Assembly: GCA_023267755.1 (NCBI GenBank)
Contig: JAHFMR010000006.1
Span: forward strand, 1 to 41,270
Direction of reading: 5' to 3'
Source of the DNA: a bacterium
Lineage (GTDB): Bacteria > Patescibacteriota > Minisyncoccia > Phycocordibacterales > Phycocordibacteraceae
DNA length: 41,270 nt
The notes below the pieces were generated by a model that did not search any database, was not told the DNA's origin, and was given only the letters and a program-made list of their open reading frames with translations. Numbering within the stretch: position 1 is the stretch's first letter; every line of letters begins with the position of its first letter. Below are positions 25,894 to 34,154 of this stretch, one piece after another. The translations under genes were made by a program, and so were the position numbers.

Positions 25894-27375
25894 ATGGCGC
25901 GGGAACAACGACCGCCTGTCATCGCGGTGATGGGTCATATAGACCACGGCAAGTCCTCTCTTCTGGATTACATCCGGAAGGCAAATGTCGTGGCCGGCGA
26001 GGCGGGTGGTATCACTCAGCACGTCGCCGCCTATATCGCCCTGCATAACGGACGCCCGGTCACCTTCCTCGATACGCCCGGGCACGAAGCCTTTAAGACC
26101 ATCCGTGCGCGCGGTGCGGCCGCCGCAGATATCAGCATCCTCGTCGTCGCGGCCGACGAAGGCGTGATGCCGCAGACGCTCGACGCGCTCGCCGCGATAC
26201 GTGAGGCGGCTATCCCTTTTATCGTCGCGATTACGAAGATCGACAAGAACAATGCCGATATCGAACGCGCGAAGCACTCGCTCCTCGAACACGAGGTGCT
26301 TCTCGAAGGTCTCGGCGGCGATACCGCGTACTCTCTCGTCTCGTCGAAGACGGGTGAGGGTATCGACGAGCTCCTCGATCTCGTCCTTCTCTCTGCCGAC
26401 CTCCTCGAGCTCTCAGGCGACCCCGAGGTTGTTGCGACCGGCTTCGTCCTCGAGTCGACCCAAGACCCCAAGCGCGGCGCCTCCGCCACGCTCGTGATTA
26501 AGGACGGCACACTCACTAAGGACGGCTTCGTCGTCGCCGGCGAGGCCTATGCGCCGATACGCTTCATCGAAGACTTCCTCGGCACGCGTGTCGAGAGCGC
26601 GGGGCCCTCTGCGCCGGTGCGTATCTCCGGATTCAGCAAGCTACCCACCGCCGGATCTCTCTTTACCGTGGTGAAGACAAAGAAGGAGGCTGAGGCGGCA
26701 GTTGAGGAAAATAAGAAGGAGCTCGCTGCGATGCCTGAACGTATCGCCACAGTAGAGGGCATAACCGAGTTCCCGCTTATCGTGAAGGCTGACGTCGCCG
26801 GCTCTATTGACGCGATCGCTCACGAGTTGAAAAAGATTGCCCACGAGCGCGGGATCGTGCGGATTATCTCTTCTGGCGTGGGAACCGTTTCCGAGAACGA
26901 TATCAAGACGGCCCACGCGAGCGGCGGAACGATTATCGCCTTCAACGTCTCTACCGACGCCATCGCGAGCGAGCTCGCGGAGCGCGACAATGTTCCCCTC
27001 TTCACTTTTTCAATCATCTACGAGCTCTCGCAGAAGGTGCAGGAGCTTCTCGACGCAAGCATCCCCGCAGTCGCCTCTGAAAAGGAGCTCGGCCGCGCTC
27101 TGATCCTTAAAGTCTTTTCTTCAAGTGCTAAGAAGCAGGTATTGGGGGCGCGATATATCTCGGGCTCGCTCGCTGTGGGCAGCCGTGTGAAGCTCCTACG
27201 GAAAATCGGCGGCGAGCATAGCGAGATCGCCCGCGGGAGCATCAGTAATCTCCAGCAAGCGCGCAGCGATGTGCAGGAGATCCACACCGAGGGCGACTTC
27301 GGCACCGAGGTGGAGTGCCGCGCCGACGCAGCCTACGGCGACGAACTCGTCTCTTTCGTCGTCACCCAATTATGA
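25894..27375 (+). CDS. infB: Translation initiation factor IF-2, short form lacking the N-terminal extension
   Basis: VIAVMGHIDHGKSSLLDYIRKANVVAGEAGGITQHVAAY; FLDTPGHEAF; ITKIDKNNAD; ends after domain 4. Confidence 0.96.
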   Translation: MAREQRPPVIAVMGHIDHGKSSLLDYIRKANVVAGEAGGITQHVAAYIALHNGRPVTFLDTPGHEAFKTIRARGAAAADISILVVAADEGVMPQTLDALAAIREAAIPFIVAITKIDKNNADIERAKHSLLEHEVLLEGLGGDTAYSLVSSKTGEGIDELLDLVLLSADLLELSGDPEVVATGFVLESTQDPKRGASATLVIKDGTLTKDGFVVAGEAYAPIRFIEDFLGTRVESAGPSAPVRISGFSKLPTAGSLFTVVKTKKEAEAAVEENKKELAAMPERIATVEGITEFPLIVKADVAGSIDAIAHELKKIAHERGIVRIISSGVGTVSENDIKTAHASGGTIIAFNVSTDAIASELAERDNVPLFTFSIIYELSQKVQELLDASIPAVASEKELGRALILKVFSSSAKKQVLGARYISGSLAVGSRVKLLRKIGGEHSEIARGSISNLQQARSDVQEIHTEGDFGTEVECRADAAYGDELVSFVVTQL

Positions 27376-27707
27376 ACCCCGACAACCGATCACGCTCGCC
27401 GCGCCGACAGAGCGACCGCGCCACGCTCATCGTCGCGCACGAAGCCGCCCAGTTTATCGCTCGCGAAGCGAGCAAGGACTCGCTCATCACCGTCATCCGT
27501 GCCCAGAGTGTGGCACACGGCGAACGTATGTTGGTCTTCGTTAGTATCTTCCCTATCGAGAAGGCGCGAAGCGCACTCGCATTTCTCGAGCGCCAGCGTG
27601 AAGCCTTTTCCGATCACCTGAAGGCACACGCACGCTTACGCCTCCCGCGAATAGACTTTATGCTCGACAACGGCGAGGAATCGCTTCCCGACTCCCCCGT
27701 CAGGTAG
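27372..27707 (+). CDS. rbfA: Ribosome-binding factor A-like protein
   Basis: ATGA overlap with infB stop; SLITVIRAQSVAHGERMLVFVSIFPIEKARSALAFLERQREAFSDHLKAHARLRLPRIDFMLDNGEE. Confidence 0.8.
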   Translation: MNPDNRSRSPRRQSDRATLIVAHEAAQFIAREASKDSLITVIRAQSVAHGERMLVFVSIFPIEKARSALAFLERQREAFSDHLKAHARLRLPRIDFMLDNGEESLPDSPVR

Positions 27708-27721
27708 TATCATCAGGGAAC

Positions 27722-27793
27722 GGCCCGGTGGTGAAGTGGTAACACAGCGGTCTGCAAAACCGCGATGCGCGGGTTCGATTCCCGCTCGGGCCT
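27722..27793 (+). tRNA. tRNA-Cys(GCA)
   Basis: GGCCCGG..CGGT CTGCAAA ACCG..GGGTTCGATTCCCG..TCGGGCC, U73. Confidence 0.92.
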
Positions 27794-27825
27794 CACGTTT
27801 TGAAATAGAGTAAGATGTAGACATT

Positions 27826-27917
27826 GCCAAGGTGGCGGAATGGTAGACGCACAGGACTTAAAATCCTGAGAGGGCCTAAAAACCTTCGTGTGGGTTCGAG
27901 TCCCACCCTTGGTACCA
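27826..27917 (+). tRNA. tRNA-Leu(TAA), CCA encoded
   Basis: GCCAAGGTGGCGGAATGGTAGACGCACAGGA CTTAAAA TCCTG..GGGTTCGAGTCCCACCCTTGGTACCA. Confidence 0.93.
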
Positions 27918-27950
27918 GGATAAAATGTGCTAAATTATAAAAGTCAGTCT

Positions 27951-28023
27951 GCGCCTATAGCTCAGTTGGTAGAGCAGCTCCCTCTTAAGGAGACGGTCCC
28001 AGGTTCGAGCCCTGGTAGGCGCA
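27951..28023 (+). tRNA. tRNA-Lys(CTT)
   Basis: GCGCCTATAGCTCAGTTGGTAGAGCAGCTCC CTCTTAA GGAGA..CCAGGTTCGAGCCCTGGTAGGCGC. Confidence 0.92.
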
Positions 28024-28057
28024 CAAAAATCGTATCGACTTGGTATAGTACGAGCAG

Positions 28058-28139
28058 GCTGGGATGGCGAAATTGGTAGACGCACTAGCCTTAGGAGCTA
28101 GCGGGGCAACCCATGGAGGTTCGAGTCCTCTTCCCAGCA
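28058..28139 (+). tRNA. tRNA-Leu(TAG)
   Basis: GCTGGGATGGCGAAATTGGTAGACGCACTAGC CTTAGGA GCTAG..GGAGGTTCGAGTCCTCTTCCCAGC. Confidence 0.93.
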
Positions 28140-28140
28140 C

Positions 28141-28168
28141 TTGACTTTCTGTTAGTTTCGTGTATTAT
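28141..28168 (+). promoter_or_regulatory. Sigma70-like promoter for the SPFH operon
   Basis: TTGACT (28141-28146) - 16 nt - TATTAT (28163-28168). Confidence 0.75.
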
Positions 28169-28183
28169 GCACTCTAGAGTGCA
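28168..28183. promoter_or_regulatory. Perfect 16-bp palindrome overlapping the -10/TSS region; candidate operator
   Basis: TGCACTCTAGAGTGCA. Confidence 0.6.
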
Positions 28184-28219
28184 GCTCTTTCTGCTGCTCA
28201 TACATTAGGAGGAAACGTC

Positions 28220-29380
28220 ATGTCAGACATTCTGGTTGGAGTAGCACTGGGTCTCGTCATCGCAGCTGTTGTTGGTCTCGCTCTCCTTGTTTACCAGCTG
28301 GCGCAAAGTAAAGTCTTCTTTACCTCGCCGAAGGAAGGTACCGTGGAGTTCGTCATGGCCGGCAACAGTATCCGCAATATGATACTCGTATGGAAGGGTC
28401 ACCAGAAGCATGGTGTACCAAAACCAGACGATGCGTTTGCGGAATATGAAGTTGAAGTGTCGCCGTCAAATCAACCCCAAAGACTAACGGGCCGACGTGC
28501 ACTTAATCCCCTTAACTGGGGCGAGTCGTTCGGCATCTACTGGGTCGGCCTCTGGCCGTTCTACAAGATCTATCGCTACGACTTCTTTTGGGTCGAGGAA
28601 AAAATCGACGAAGGCACGAACCAACTGGTTCCGTTCGCAAGAAAGGCAACAAAGGAAGATAACGGGGGTCAAACGCCCTTCGCTTACGTGAACGACTTCA
28701 ACTATGTCTTCTTTGTCAATGACGTGAAGACGAAAGATGGCGTACCGCTGAAGCTCTCGTTCATCGTTACCATTCGTCTCGTGAACCCGTATAAGGCGCT
28801 GTTTCTCGGTGAGGACTGGCTCCAACGTGCGGGCGGAGCGATAAGTCTGATGACGATTCGTTACGCTGGTGTCCTCAGTTACGAGGAAATCATTGCGAAC
28901 AAGCCTGCACCGATTCCAATCATCGACAGTAGGACTGGTGGAATTATCGAAACACCTCATACTTTGGAAGACCTCATCAAGATGCTTGCCGATGGCCAAC
29001 CTCATGGCGGACTCGATCACGATCTTTTGACCGAATACGGCGTCAGGATTGTTGCTGCAAAAACCAACGCAATTGATTTTGCCGATGGTACCGCAGCAGC
29101 GGAATACAGCAAGGCAACAACCCAAAGATATGTTGCCGAGCAAAAGGGGCAGGCCGAATTGGCTGAAGCAAGAGGAAAAGCCGAGGCAATAGGAGTTCTT
29201 GCTGAAGCAGAGCGTAATCGCATCGAAACGGCATATAGTCCTATTGCCGGAACTGACAAGGATGCACGGATGAGAATCCGCCAGCTCGAAGCACTGGAGA
29301 AATCTGGTGAAAAGGGTGGGCACACCATTGTCATCCCGGACAACATACTCGGACTCGCAGGTCACTTGATTAACAAATGA
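28220..29380 (+). CDS. SPFH/band-7 domain membrane protein
   Basis: N-terminal TM; FYKIYRYDFFWVEEKIDEG, GVPLKLSFIVTIRLVNPYKALF; coiled-coil YVAEQKGQAELAEARGKAEAIGVLAEAERNRIE; strong SD taggagg. Confidence 0.8.
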   Translation: MSDILVGVALGLVIAAVVGLALLVYQLAQSKVFFTSPKEGTVEFVMAGNSIRNMILVWKGHQKHGVPKPDDAFAEYEVEVSPSNQPQRLTGRRALNPLNWGESFGIYWVGLWPFYKIYRYDFFWVEEKIDEGTNQLVPFARKATKEDNGGQTPFAYVNDFNYVFFVNDVKTKDGVPLKLSFIVTIRLVNPYKALFLGEDWLQRAGGAISLMTIRYAGVLSYEEIIANKPAPIPIIDSRTGGIIETPHTLEDLIKMLADGQPHGGLDHDLLTEYGVRIVAAKTNAIDFADGTAAAEYSKATTQRYVAEQKGQAELAEARGKAEAIGVLAEAERNRIETAYSPIAGTDKDARMRIRQLEALEKSGEKGGHTIVIPDNILGLAGHLINK

Positions 29381-29392
29381 AAGGAGTAGATC

Positions 29393-30061
29393 ATGCTTAT
29401 GATTATCCTAGCGTTTCTTGGGACGCTGGTGGCTATCGGCATCGTCGGAGGGATTGTTTACGCAGTCGTAACAAAGAAAAAACCTTCCGCTGATTGGCTG
29501 AAAGTGACCGCAGTAATCCTGGGTGTTGTCTTTATCGTCGGCCTTAGCATCTGGCTGGTCGGTAAGGACCTGAGCGCACCATCGTTGGCGACAGTCAACG
29601 CTTGGAGACAGCACTTCTGGCTCTGGATATTGATCTTCTCTGTTTTCGTCTACGTGGAAGCATCCTTCATCCCGAAGAGCGCGGCCACTCTAGCGGACAC
29701 ACTAAAGACCGTGCTGGCACTTATGGTCGTTACGCTCTTCATCGTCTTCCCGATTCTCGGGATGTTCAGTGGAGGGAGTGGTGACTCACAAGCTACAAGC
29801 AGCGCGCGGGAAGAGAGGCCGATGAACTCATTGGTCTTACCCGCAAACGGCTATTCCGAGCACGTCAACGCACCTGTGGGATACTTCGTAAGATTCCACG
29901 GTCACGGTTACACCGTTCACTGCGTCTACAGTGACGGACACGAGGGGGTGGTTGGCGATCAGTCGCGCCCCTGCGAAGACGGACCGACCTTGTACTGGTA
30001 TCTCCAAGATACAACAGGAGCGCCAAACATGGTCCCCTATGAACGAGTACGTTCCTTCTGA
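29393..30061 (+). CDS. Multi-TM membrane protein of unknown function, co-transcribed with the SPFH gene
   Basis: 222 aa; several N-terminal TM helices, soluble C-terminal domain (NAPVGYFVRFHGHGYTVHCVYSDGHEG); 12-nt gap to upstream gene; SD aaaggag. Confidence 0.75.
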   Translation: MLMIILAFLGTLVAIGIVGGIVYAVVTKKKPSADWLKVTAVILGVVFIVGLSIWLVGKDLSAPSLATVNAWRQHFWLWILIFSVFVYVEASFIPKSAATLADTLKTVLALMVVTLFIVFPILGMFSGGSGDSQATSSAREERPMNSLVLPANGYSEHVNAPVGYFVRFHGHGYTVHCVYSDGHEGVVGDQSRPCEDGPTLYWYLQDTTGAPNMVPYERVRSF

Positions 30062-30079
30062 CGTGAGCAGTTCTTGTAA

Positions 30080-30119
30080 AAGGCCGCCCCGGTTTACCGG
30101 AGCGGCCTTCTTCTTTTTT
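30080..30119 (+). terminator. Intrinsic terminator of the SPFH operon
   Basis: aaggccgc(c)ccgg-ttta-ccgg(a)gcggcctt followed by cttctttttt. Confidence 0.9.
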
Positions 30120-30125
30120 ATCTAC

Positions 30126-30386
30126 TTATCTTGTGATTGGAGTAACGCCAAAGGTGGAGAGAGCGAGGTTGATAATCCCGTACGCGCCGAAGATAATCAC
30201 TAGTCCAACGAGCCCCCAGAGGATAGCCTGCTTCCCTTCTGAGCGCTTCGCCTCGTCTCCTGCGTGCGCTATGAACTCGAACACTCCCCAAAGGAATACG
30301 ACGAAAGCGAGTGCCGCGAGAAGGAGAATAATCGGATTAACGATCTGTACGACGACCTTGTCGAGGAAGTTGTTAAGAGCAGGCAT
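30126..30386 (-). CDS. VirB2/T4SS-pilin-like two-TM protein, paralog 1
   Basis: AALAFVVFLWGVFEFIAHAGDEAKRSEGKQAILWGLVGLVIIFGAYGIINLALSTFG. Confidence 0.75.
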   Translation of the reverse strand: MPALNNFLDKVVVQIVNPIILLLAALAFVVFLWGVFEFIAHAGDEAKRSEGKQAILWGLVGLVIIFGAYGIINLALSTFGVTPITR

Positions 30387-30393
30387 TTATCCA

Positions 30394-30762
30394 CTAGCTT
30401 CCGATGTGCGTGCCCGTGCCTGGCACGGAGCTAGGACCAGTTGAATTGCCGAAAACGACAGTGCCGAGGAGGATGTTCACGAGACCCCAGATAGAGACCA
30501 TCACAAAGAAGCCGATAAGACCCCAGAGCATCAGGTTCTTACCTTTCTCCTTCACTTCCTCATTCTGGGCACCGATGATGAAGACCTCAAACGCGCCGTA
30601 GAGGAAGACGATAAAGGCGACCGCGAAGAGGACTGGGACGAGAACGTTATTGATAGTGGTGATAACGAAGGTTCCGACATCCGAGACATTGCTAATTGCA
30701 GCAAGAGAGACGAGCGGAGCGGCGAACGCGGCGGCAGTAACGAGGGCAATTACTTTTTTCAT
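30394..30762 (-). CDS. VirB2/T4SS-pilin-like two-TM protein, paralog 2
   Basis: Signal peptide; FIVFLYGAFEVFIIGAQNEEVKEKGKNLMLWGLIGFFVMVSIWGLVNILLGTV. Confidence 0.75.
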   Translation of the reverse strand: MKKVIALVTAAAFAAPLVSLAAISNVSDVGTFVITTINNVLVPVLFAVAFIVFLYGAFEVFIIGAQNEEVKEKGKNLMLWGLIGFFVMVSIWGLVNILLGTVVFGNSTGPSSVPGTGTHIGS

Positions 30763-30843
30763 GAGATAGATAAGTGATTAACAGGTTAATTGTAACGTTT
30801 CTAGGGGCGTGGTCAATGCACGTTTACGGCTCGTGTGGATATC

Positions 30844-31833
30844 TTATTGCCCGCACGTAGGATCGGTAGAACAACAACTATTGGAAAAATCCCATGATCC
30901 GTAGTCCGCTTCGCAAACACAGATTTCAGAAACGCCGGTGTTTTCCATACATGTTGTGTATGCGCTCGGCGTGACTCCGTTATTCGGCATACAACTCCCA
31001 GTATCATCACAGGTACCGGCCTGCCCACCAACCGTACAAGCAGTGTAGGCTGTACAACCACCGGTACCAACAGAAGCGGGGTCCTGACAAATATCACCAC
31101 CGTAGTTAGTATCGGGTGCACACTCGAGACCAGACGCACATGGTCGGGTGGCGCTGCAACTCCAACCCTGCTGAGCGACTGCGTCACTCCCTACGGGCGA
31201 CCCGGTCCCACCATATGCAGTGTATGCCGGGAGACATTCAATAGCTGTGTTGCCGCTATTAACACAAGAGTCGTAAGCTTGTTGCGCGAGGCCCTGACTG
31301 CTTCCGCCCAAACCATTTAACGCCGCGTTGTATGCATTCGTGGCAGTACCGCACGCAGCGCTCGACGCGCTGGCACCTGTACAAGCGGCCTGTTGTGCAG
31401 CGTATGCACTGTTCAACGCAGCTGTCTGTGCGGCAGTATAGCTCCCGCCAGTCACGTAGGAGCCCGCACCAATCGTCGGGAAGGCCGGCGCGGAGGTGCC
31501 AGCCGAGAGACCGAAGGTACCCATAACTAAGTTCACGATTCCCCAGAGCGAGAGAATGACGACAAAACCGATAACCCCCCAGATTGTGAATTGTCGGCCC
31601 TCGGTCCGATCCTTTTCATCAGCTGCACCGAGGATGAAGTACTTGTACACCCCGTAGAGAAAAACGAGGAACGCGATCGCCATCAGAAGCGGGACGAGGA
31701 GAGAGTTGATGACGTTGATAATACCGACAGAGTACGCCGAGATGGCAGAGGTGTTGATGCCCGTCTGTGCAGAAGCGAGGAACGGTGTGGCGAGGAGGGT
31801 GAGCGTCGTGACGAAGCGAAGAGTGTTTTTCAT
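30844..31833 (-). CDS. VirB2/T4SS-pilin-like protein fused to a long Cys-rich C-terminal region, paralog 3
   Basis: Start set at MKNTLRFVTTLTLLATPFLASAQTG (31833); FLVFLYGVYKYFILGAADEKDRTEGRQFTIWGVIGFVVILSLWGIVNLVMGTFGL, then a Cys-rich tail. Confidence 0.75.
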   Translation of the reverse strand: MKNTLRFVTTLTLLATPFLASAQTGINTSAISAYSVGIINVINSLLVPLLMAIAFLVFLYGVYKYFILGAADEKDRTEGRQFTIWGVIGFVVILSLWGIVNLVMGTFGLSAGTSAPAFPTIGAGSYVTGGSYTAAQTAALNSAYAAQQAACTGASASSAACGTATNAYNAALNGLGGSSQGLAQQAYDSCVNSGNTAIECLPAYTAYGGTGSPVGSDAVAQQGWSCSATRPCASGLECAPDTNYGGDICQDPASVGTGGCTAYTACTVGGQAGTCDDTGSCMPNNGVTPSAYTTCMENTGVSEICVCEADYGSWDFSNSCCSTDPTCGQ

Positions 31834-31844
31834 AAAACAGAATA

Positions 31845-32180
31845 CTACAGAGGGATTGAAGAGGGCGGCGTCGGTGCATAGAAGCCGCCGAGACCAAAGG
31901 TGCTTGCGACGACGTTCACGATGCCCCAGATGGAGATCATCACCACGAAGCCGATGATGCCCCACATAAGGAGCTTGTGCCCTTCTGCGACCTCGTCTGG
32001 CTCTCCGTGAGAGAAGATATAGGCCTTAGCGATACCATAGAGGAAGACGATAAAGGCAATCGCGAAGAGGACCGGTACCAGGACGTTATTAATAAGGTAG
32101 AGGAGGTTGGTCGCAATCTGGCAGATACCAGAAGCGCAACCAGAACCGAAGGAGAACGTGAGTGAACCGTTAATATTCAT
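31845..32180 (-). CDS. VirB2/T4SS-pilin-like two-TM protein, paralog 4
   Basis: FIVFLYGIAKAYIFSHGEPDEVAEGHKLLMWGIIGFVVMISIWGIVNVVASTFGLGG. Confidence 0.75.
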   Translation of the reverse strand: MNINGSLTFSFGSGCASGICQIATNLLYLINNVLVPVLFAIAFIVFLYGIAKAYIFSHGEPDEVAEGHKLLMWGIIGFVVMISIWGIVNVVASTFGLGGFYAPTPPSSIPL

Positions 32181-32204
32181 AGCGAGTGAGTATATTGTAA
32201 TACA

Positions 32205-32462
32205 TCAGGCCGAAGGCGCGATGCCGAGCGTGGATAAGAGCAAGTTGACGAAGCCCCAGACCGAGAAGAGCATCACCATCCCCAGGAAGCCCCAGAGGAT
32301 GAACGTGCGGCCTTCTTCCCTCTTCTTCTCGTCCCCCGGGTGGAGAAAGAAGTAGTTGACAATGCCCCAGACAAGCACGAGGAATGCGAGCGCGAAGATG
32401 ACCGGCACGACAATCGTGTTAAGGAGGGTGATGAAGTCGTGTACGTAGATGGCGAAGGTCAT
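32205..32462 (-). CDS. VirB2/T4SS-pilin-like two-TM protein, paralog 5
   Basis: FLVLVWGIVNYFFLHPGDEKKREEGRTFILWGFLGMVMLFSVWGFVNLLLSTLGI. Confidence 0.75.
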   Translation of the reverse strand: MTFAIYVHDFITLLNTIVVPVIFALAFLVLVWGIVNYFFLHPGDEKKREEGRTFILWGFLGMVMLFSVWGFVNLLLSTLGIAPSA

Positions 32463-32469
32463 ATTCTAA

Positions 32470-32844
32470 TCAGCCCCCGAGCGACTGTGCGGTCGCCTGT
32501 ATCGCGAGCGCTATCGCCTTGGCGCCGAGCAGGATGAGCGCGCCGACGACTGTCCAGAGGAGCATCGTGCGCGCCTCGCTTATCTTCGATTCATTCCCTT
32601 GCGCCGTGACGAACTTGTAGCCGACATACACCACCATTAAGACCACGACGATAGCCCCGATGCGGATGACAAAATCGAGAATGCCAAGAAGAAATGATTC
32701 AAGATTCCCTCCCCCTTGGAGCGGGTTGATGAGAGTAACGGCTGTATTGGTGTTGGTGTTTGTATCTGTTGCGTAGACAAACGCCATCGGCGCGAGAACG
32801 AATAAGGGGGTGAGAGCAAGAGCAGCAAGAGAGCGAAAGCGCAT
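32470..32844 (-). CDS. VirB2/T4SS-pilin-like protein, divergent paralog 6
   Basis: Signal peptide; FVIRIGAIVVVLMVVYVGYKFVTAQGNESKISEARTMLLWTVVGALILLGAKAIALAIQATAQSL. Confidence 0.75.
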   Translation of the reverse strand: MRFRSLAALALTPLFVLAPMAFVYATDTNTNTNTAVTLINPLQGGGNLESFLLGILDFVIRIGAIVVVLMVVYVGYKFVTAQGNESKISEARTMLLWTVVGALILLGAKAIALAIQATAQSLGG

Positions 32845-32846
32845 AA

Positions 32847-34154
32847 TTATTGTTGGAGGAGCGCAGTAAACGCTTGCTCGGTAGCGACGAGTGCGGCTTG
32901 GAGACTAAGGCGACCGATAATCACATTCGTAATCATACTCGAGAATAGGGCGTCTGTGCTCACGGGCATTGGGGACAGCCAGCCGTGCGCGTAGAGTGCC
33001 TCGGCGTAGGCGACCGCTGCGATTGGGTCGGAAGGGCGCACCGCGAGCTGGGCAAGCGTGGCGGGAGCGAGTCCGGTATCCGCTGCGACGGTCGCTTGGC
33101 TCGTTGCGTTGATGAGGATAGTAGCCGCCTGGAGCGCGCCCGATGCATTCTTCGCCCCGCGTGGCGTCATCAGTGAGTAGAGGAGGCCGTACGCGTTCTT
33201 TGTCGCAGCGGTGGCCGGTTGAGGTACGGGGGAAACGCCGAAGTTGAGGTTCGGATTCGCCGTTGTCATAAAACGCGCTTCAGATGCGTAGCCGAGGTAA
33301 AGAGCGAGATTCCCCGCGAGGAACATCCGCTGCGAATCTGGAAGTGATGCATTCCAGGTATACGAGACCTTCGAGGGATCAGCGAATTGGGTGTAAAAAG
33401 TGAGTACCGCGAGGCCCGGCGACTGCCCTCCTGACGCAGCTGCGTTGCCGAGATTCGCCGTAAGCGCCCCGCCTGTAGTATGTGTTGAGATTGGGACATT
33501 CGTTTGCAGAAAAATCGTAGAGAGTATCCCGCGTGCGTTGTGCACATTGTCGTACGTACCGAGCCCTATAAGGCCGCGTGTGACCTGTCGTGCGGGTGTT
33601 AGTTGCGCGACAGTCGGCACAAGACCGGTGAGGGCTTCCCATGTTGAAGGGGGTCGTGCGATACCATCAGACGAGAGGATAGAACGATTGGCGAAGAGAA
33701 CAAGCGGGTCAATAAGAAAAGGAATGCCGTAATACCCCCCTTCCGGCGCAGCGAGCACGCTCCCTTCTCCAACAAATGTGCTTTCGAAGGTATTCGCGGG
33801 GAGCGTCGCTGCCGATATTGGCACAATAAATTTTGCAAGCGTATGAAGCTCCTCTTGCGAGGCCAAAACGAGATCAGGAGCCTCGCCGGTGGCTATCGCC
33901 GCAGCGAGATCTGTCGGGAGGGTTGCTGCGCTCTTCTCTTGATAACTTACCCCCTTGAGGCCCACTTGTGTCTGGCCCAACGTGTTCAGAGCGGTAGTTA
34001 TGCTTTCCTTCGGTAAAGTTCCCCAGATTATGACTGGGCCGACCGCGTTACTACCCGTGTTCTTGCTCGTGTACGTGGCGAAAACGAAGAGCCCGATAAG
34101 TGCCGCGATGATGAATACGCCGTAGAGGATACCTTGGAAGAGGGAGACTTTCAT
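32847..34154 (-). CDS. Extracellular solute-binding protein (family 1-like)
   Basis: 435 aa; N-terminal TM anchor; DLAAAIATGEAPDLVLASQEELHTLAKFIVPIS, YYGIPFLIDPLVLFANRSIL, MFLAGNLALYLGYASEARF. Confidence 0.75.
   Translation of the reverse strand: MKVSLFQGILYGVFIIAALIGLFVFATYTSKNTGSNAVGPVIIWGTLPKESITTALNTLGQTQVGLKGVSYQEKSAATLPTDLAAAIATGEAPDLVLASQEELHTLAKFIVPISAATLPANTFESTFVGEGSVLAAPEGGYYGIPFLIDPLVLFANRSILSSDGIARPPSTWEALTGLVPTVAQLTPARQVTRGLIGLGTYDNVHNARGILSTIFLQTNVPISTHTTGGALTANLGNAAASGGQSPGLAVLTFYTQFADPSKVSYTWNASLPDSQRMFLAGNLALYLGYASEARFMTTANPNLNFGVSPVPQPATAATKNAYGLLYSLMTPRGAKNASGALQAATILINATSQATVAADTGLAPATLAQLAVRPSDPIAAVAYAEALYAHGWLSPMPVSTDALFSSMITNVIIGRLSLQAALVATEQAFTALLQQ

Noticed and set aside
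30431-30445. Possible small palindrome near the C-terminus of pilin paralog 2 (ccgtgcctggcacgg-type)
   Set aside because: Only 7-bp arms; not distinguishable from chance.
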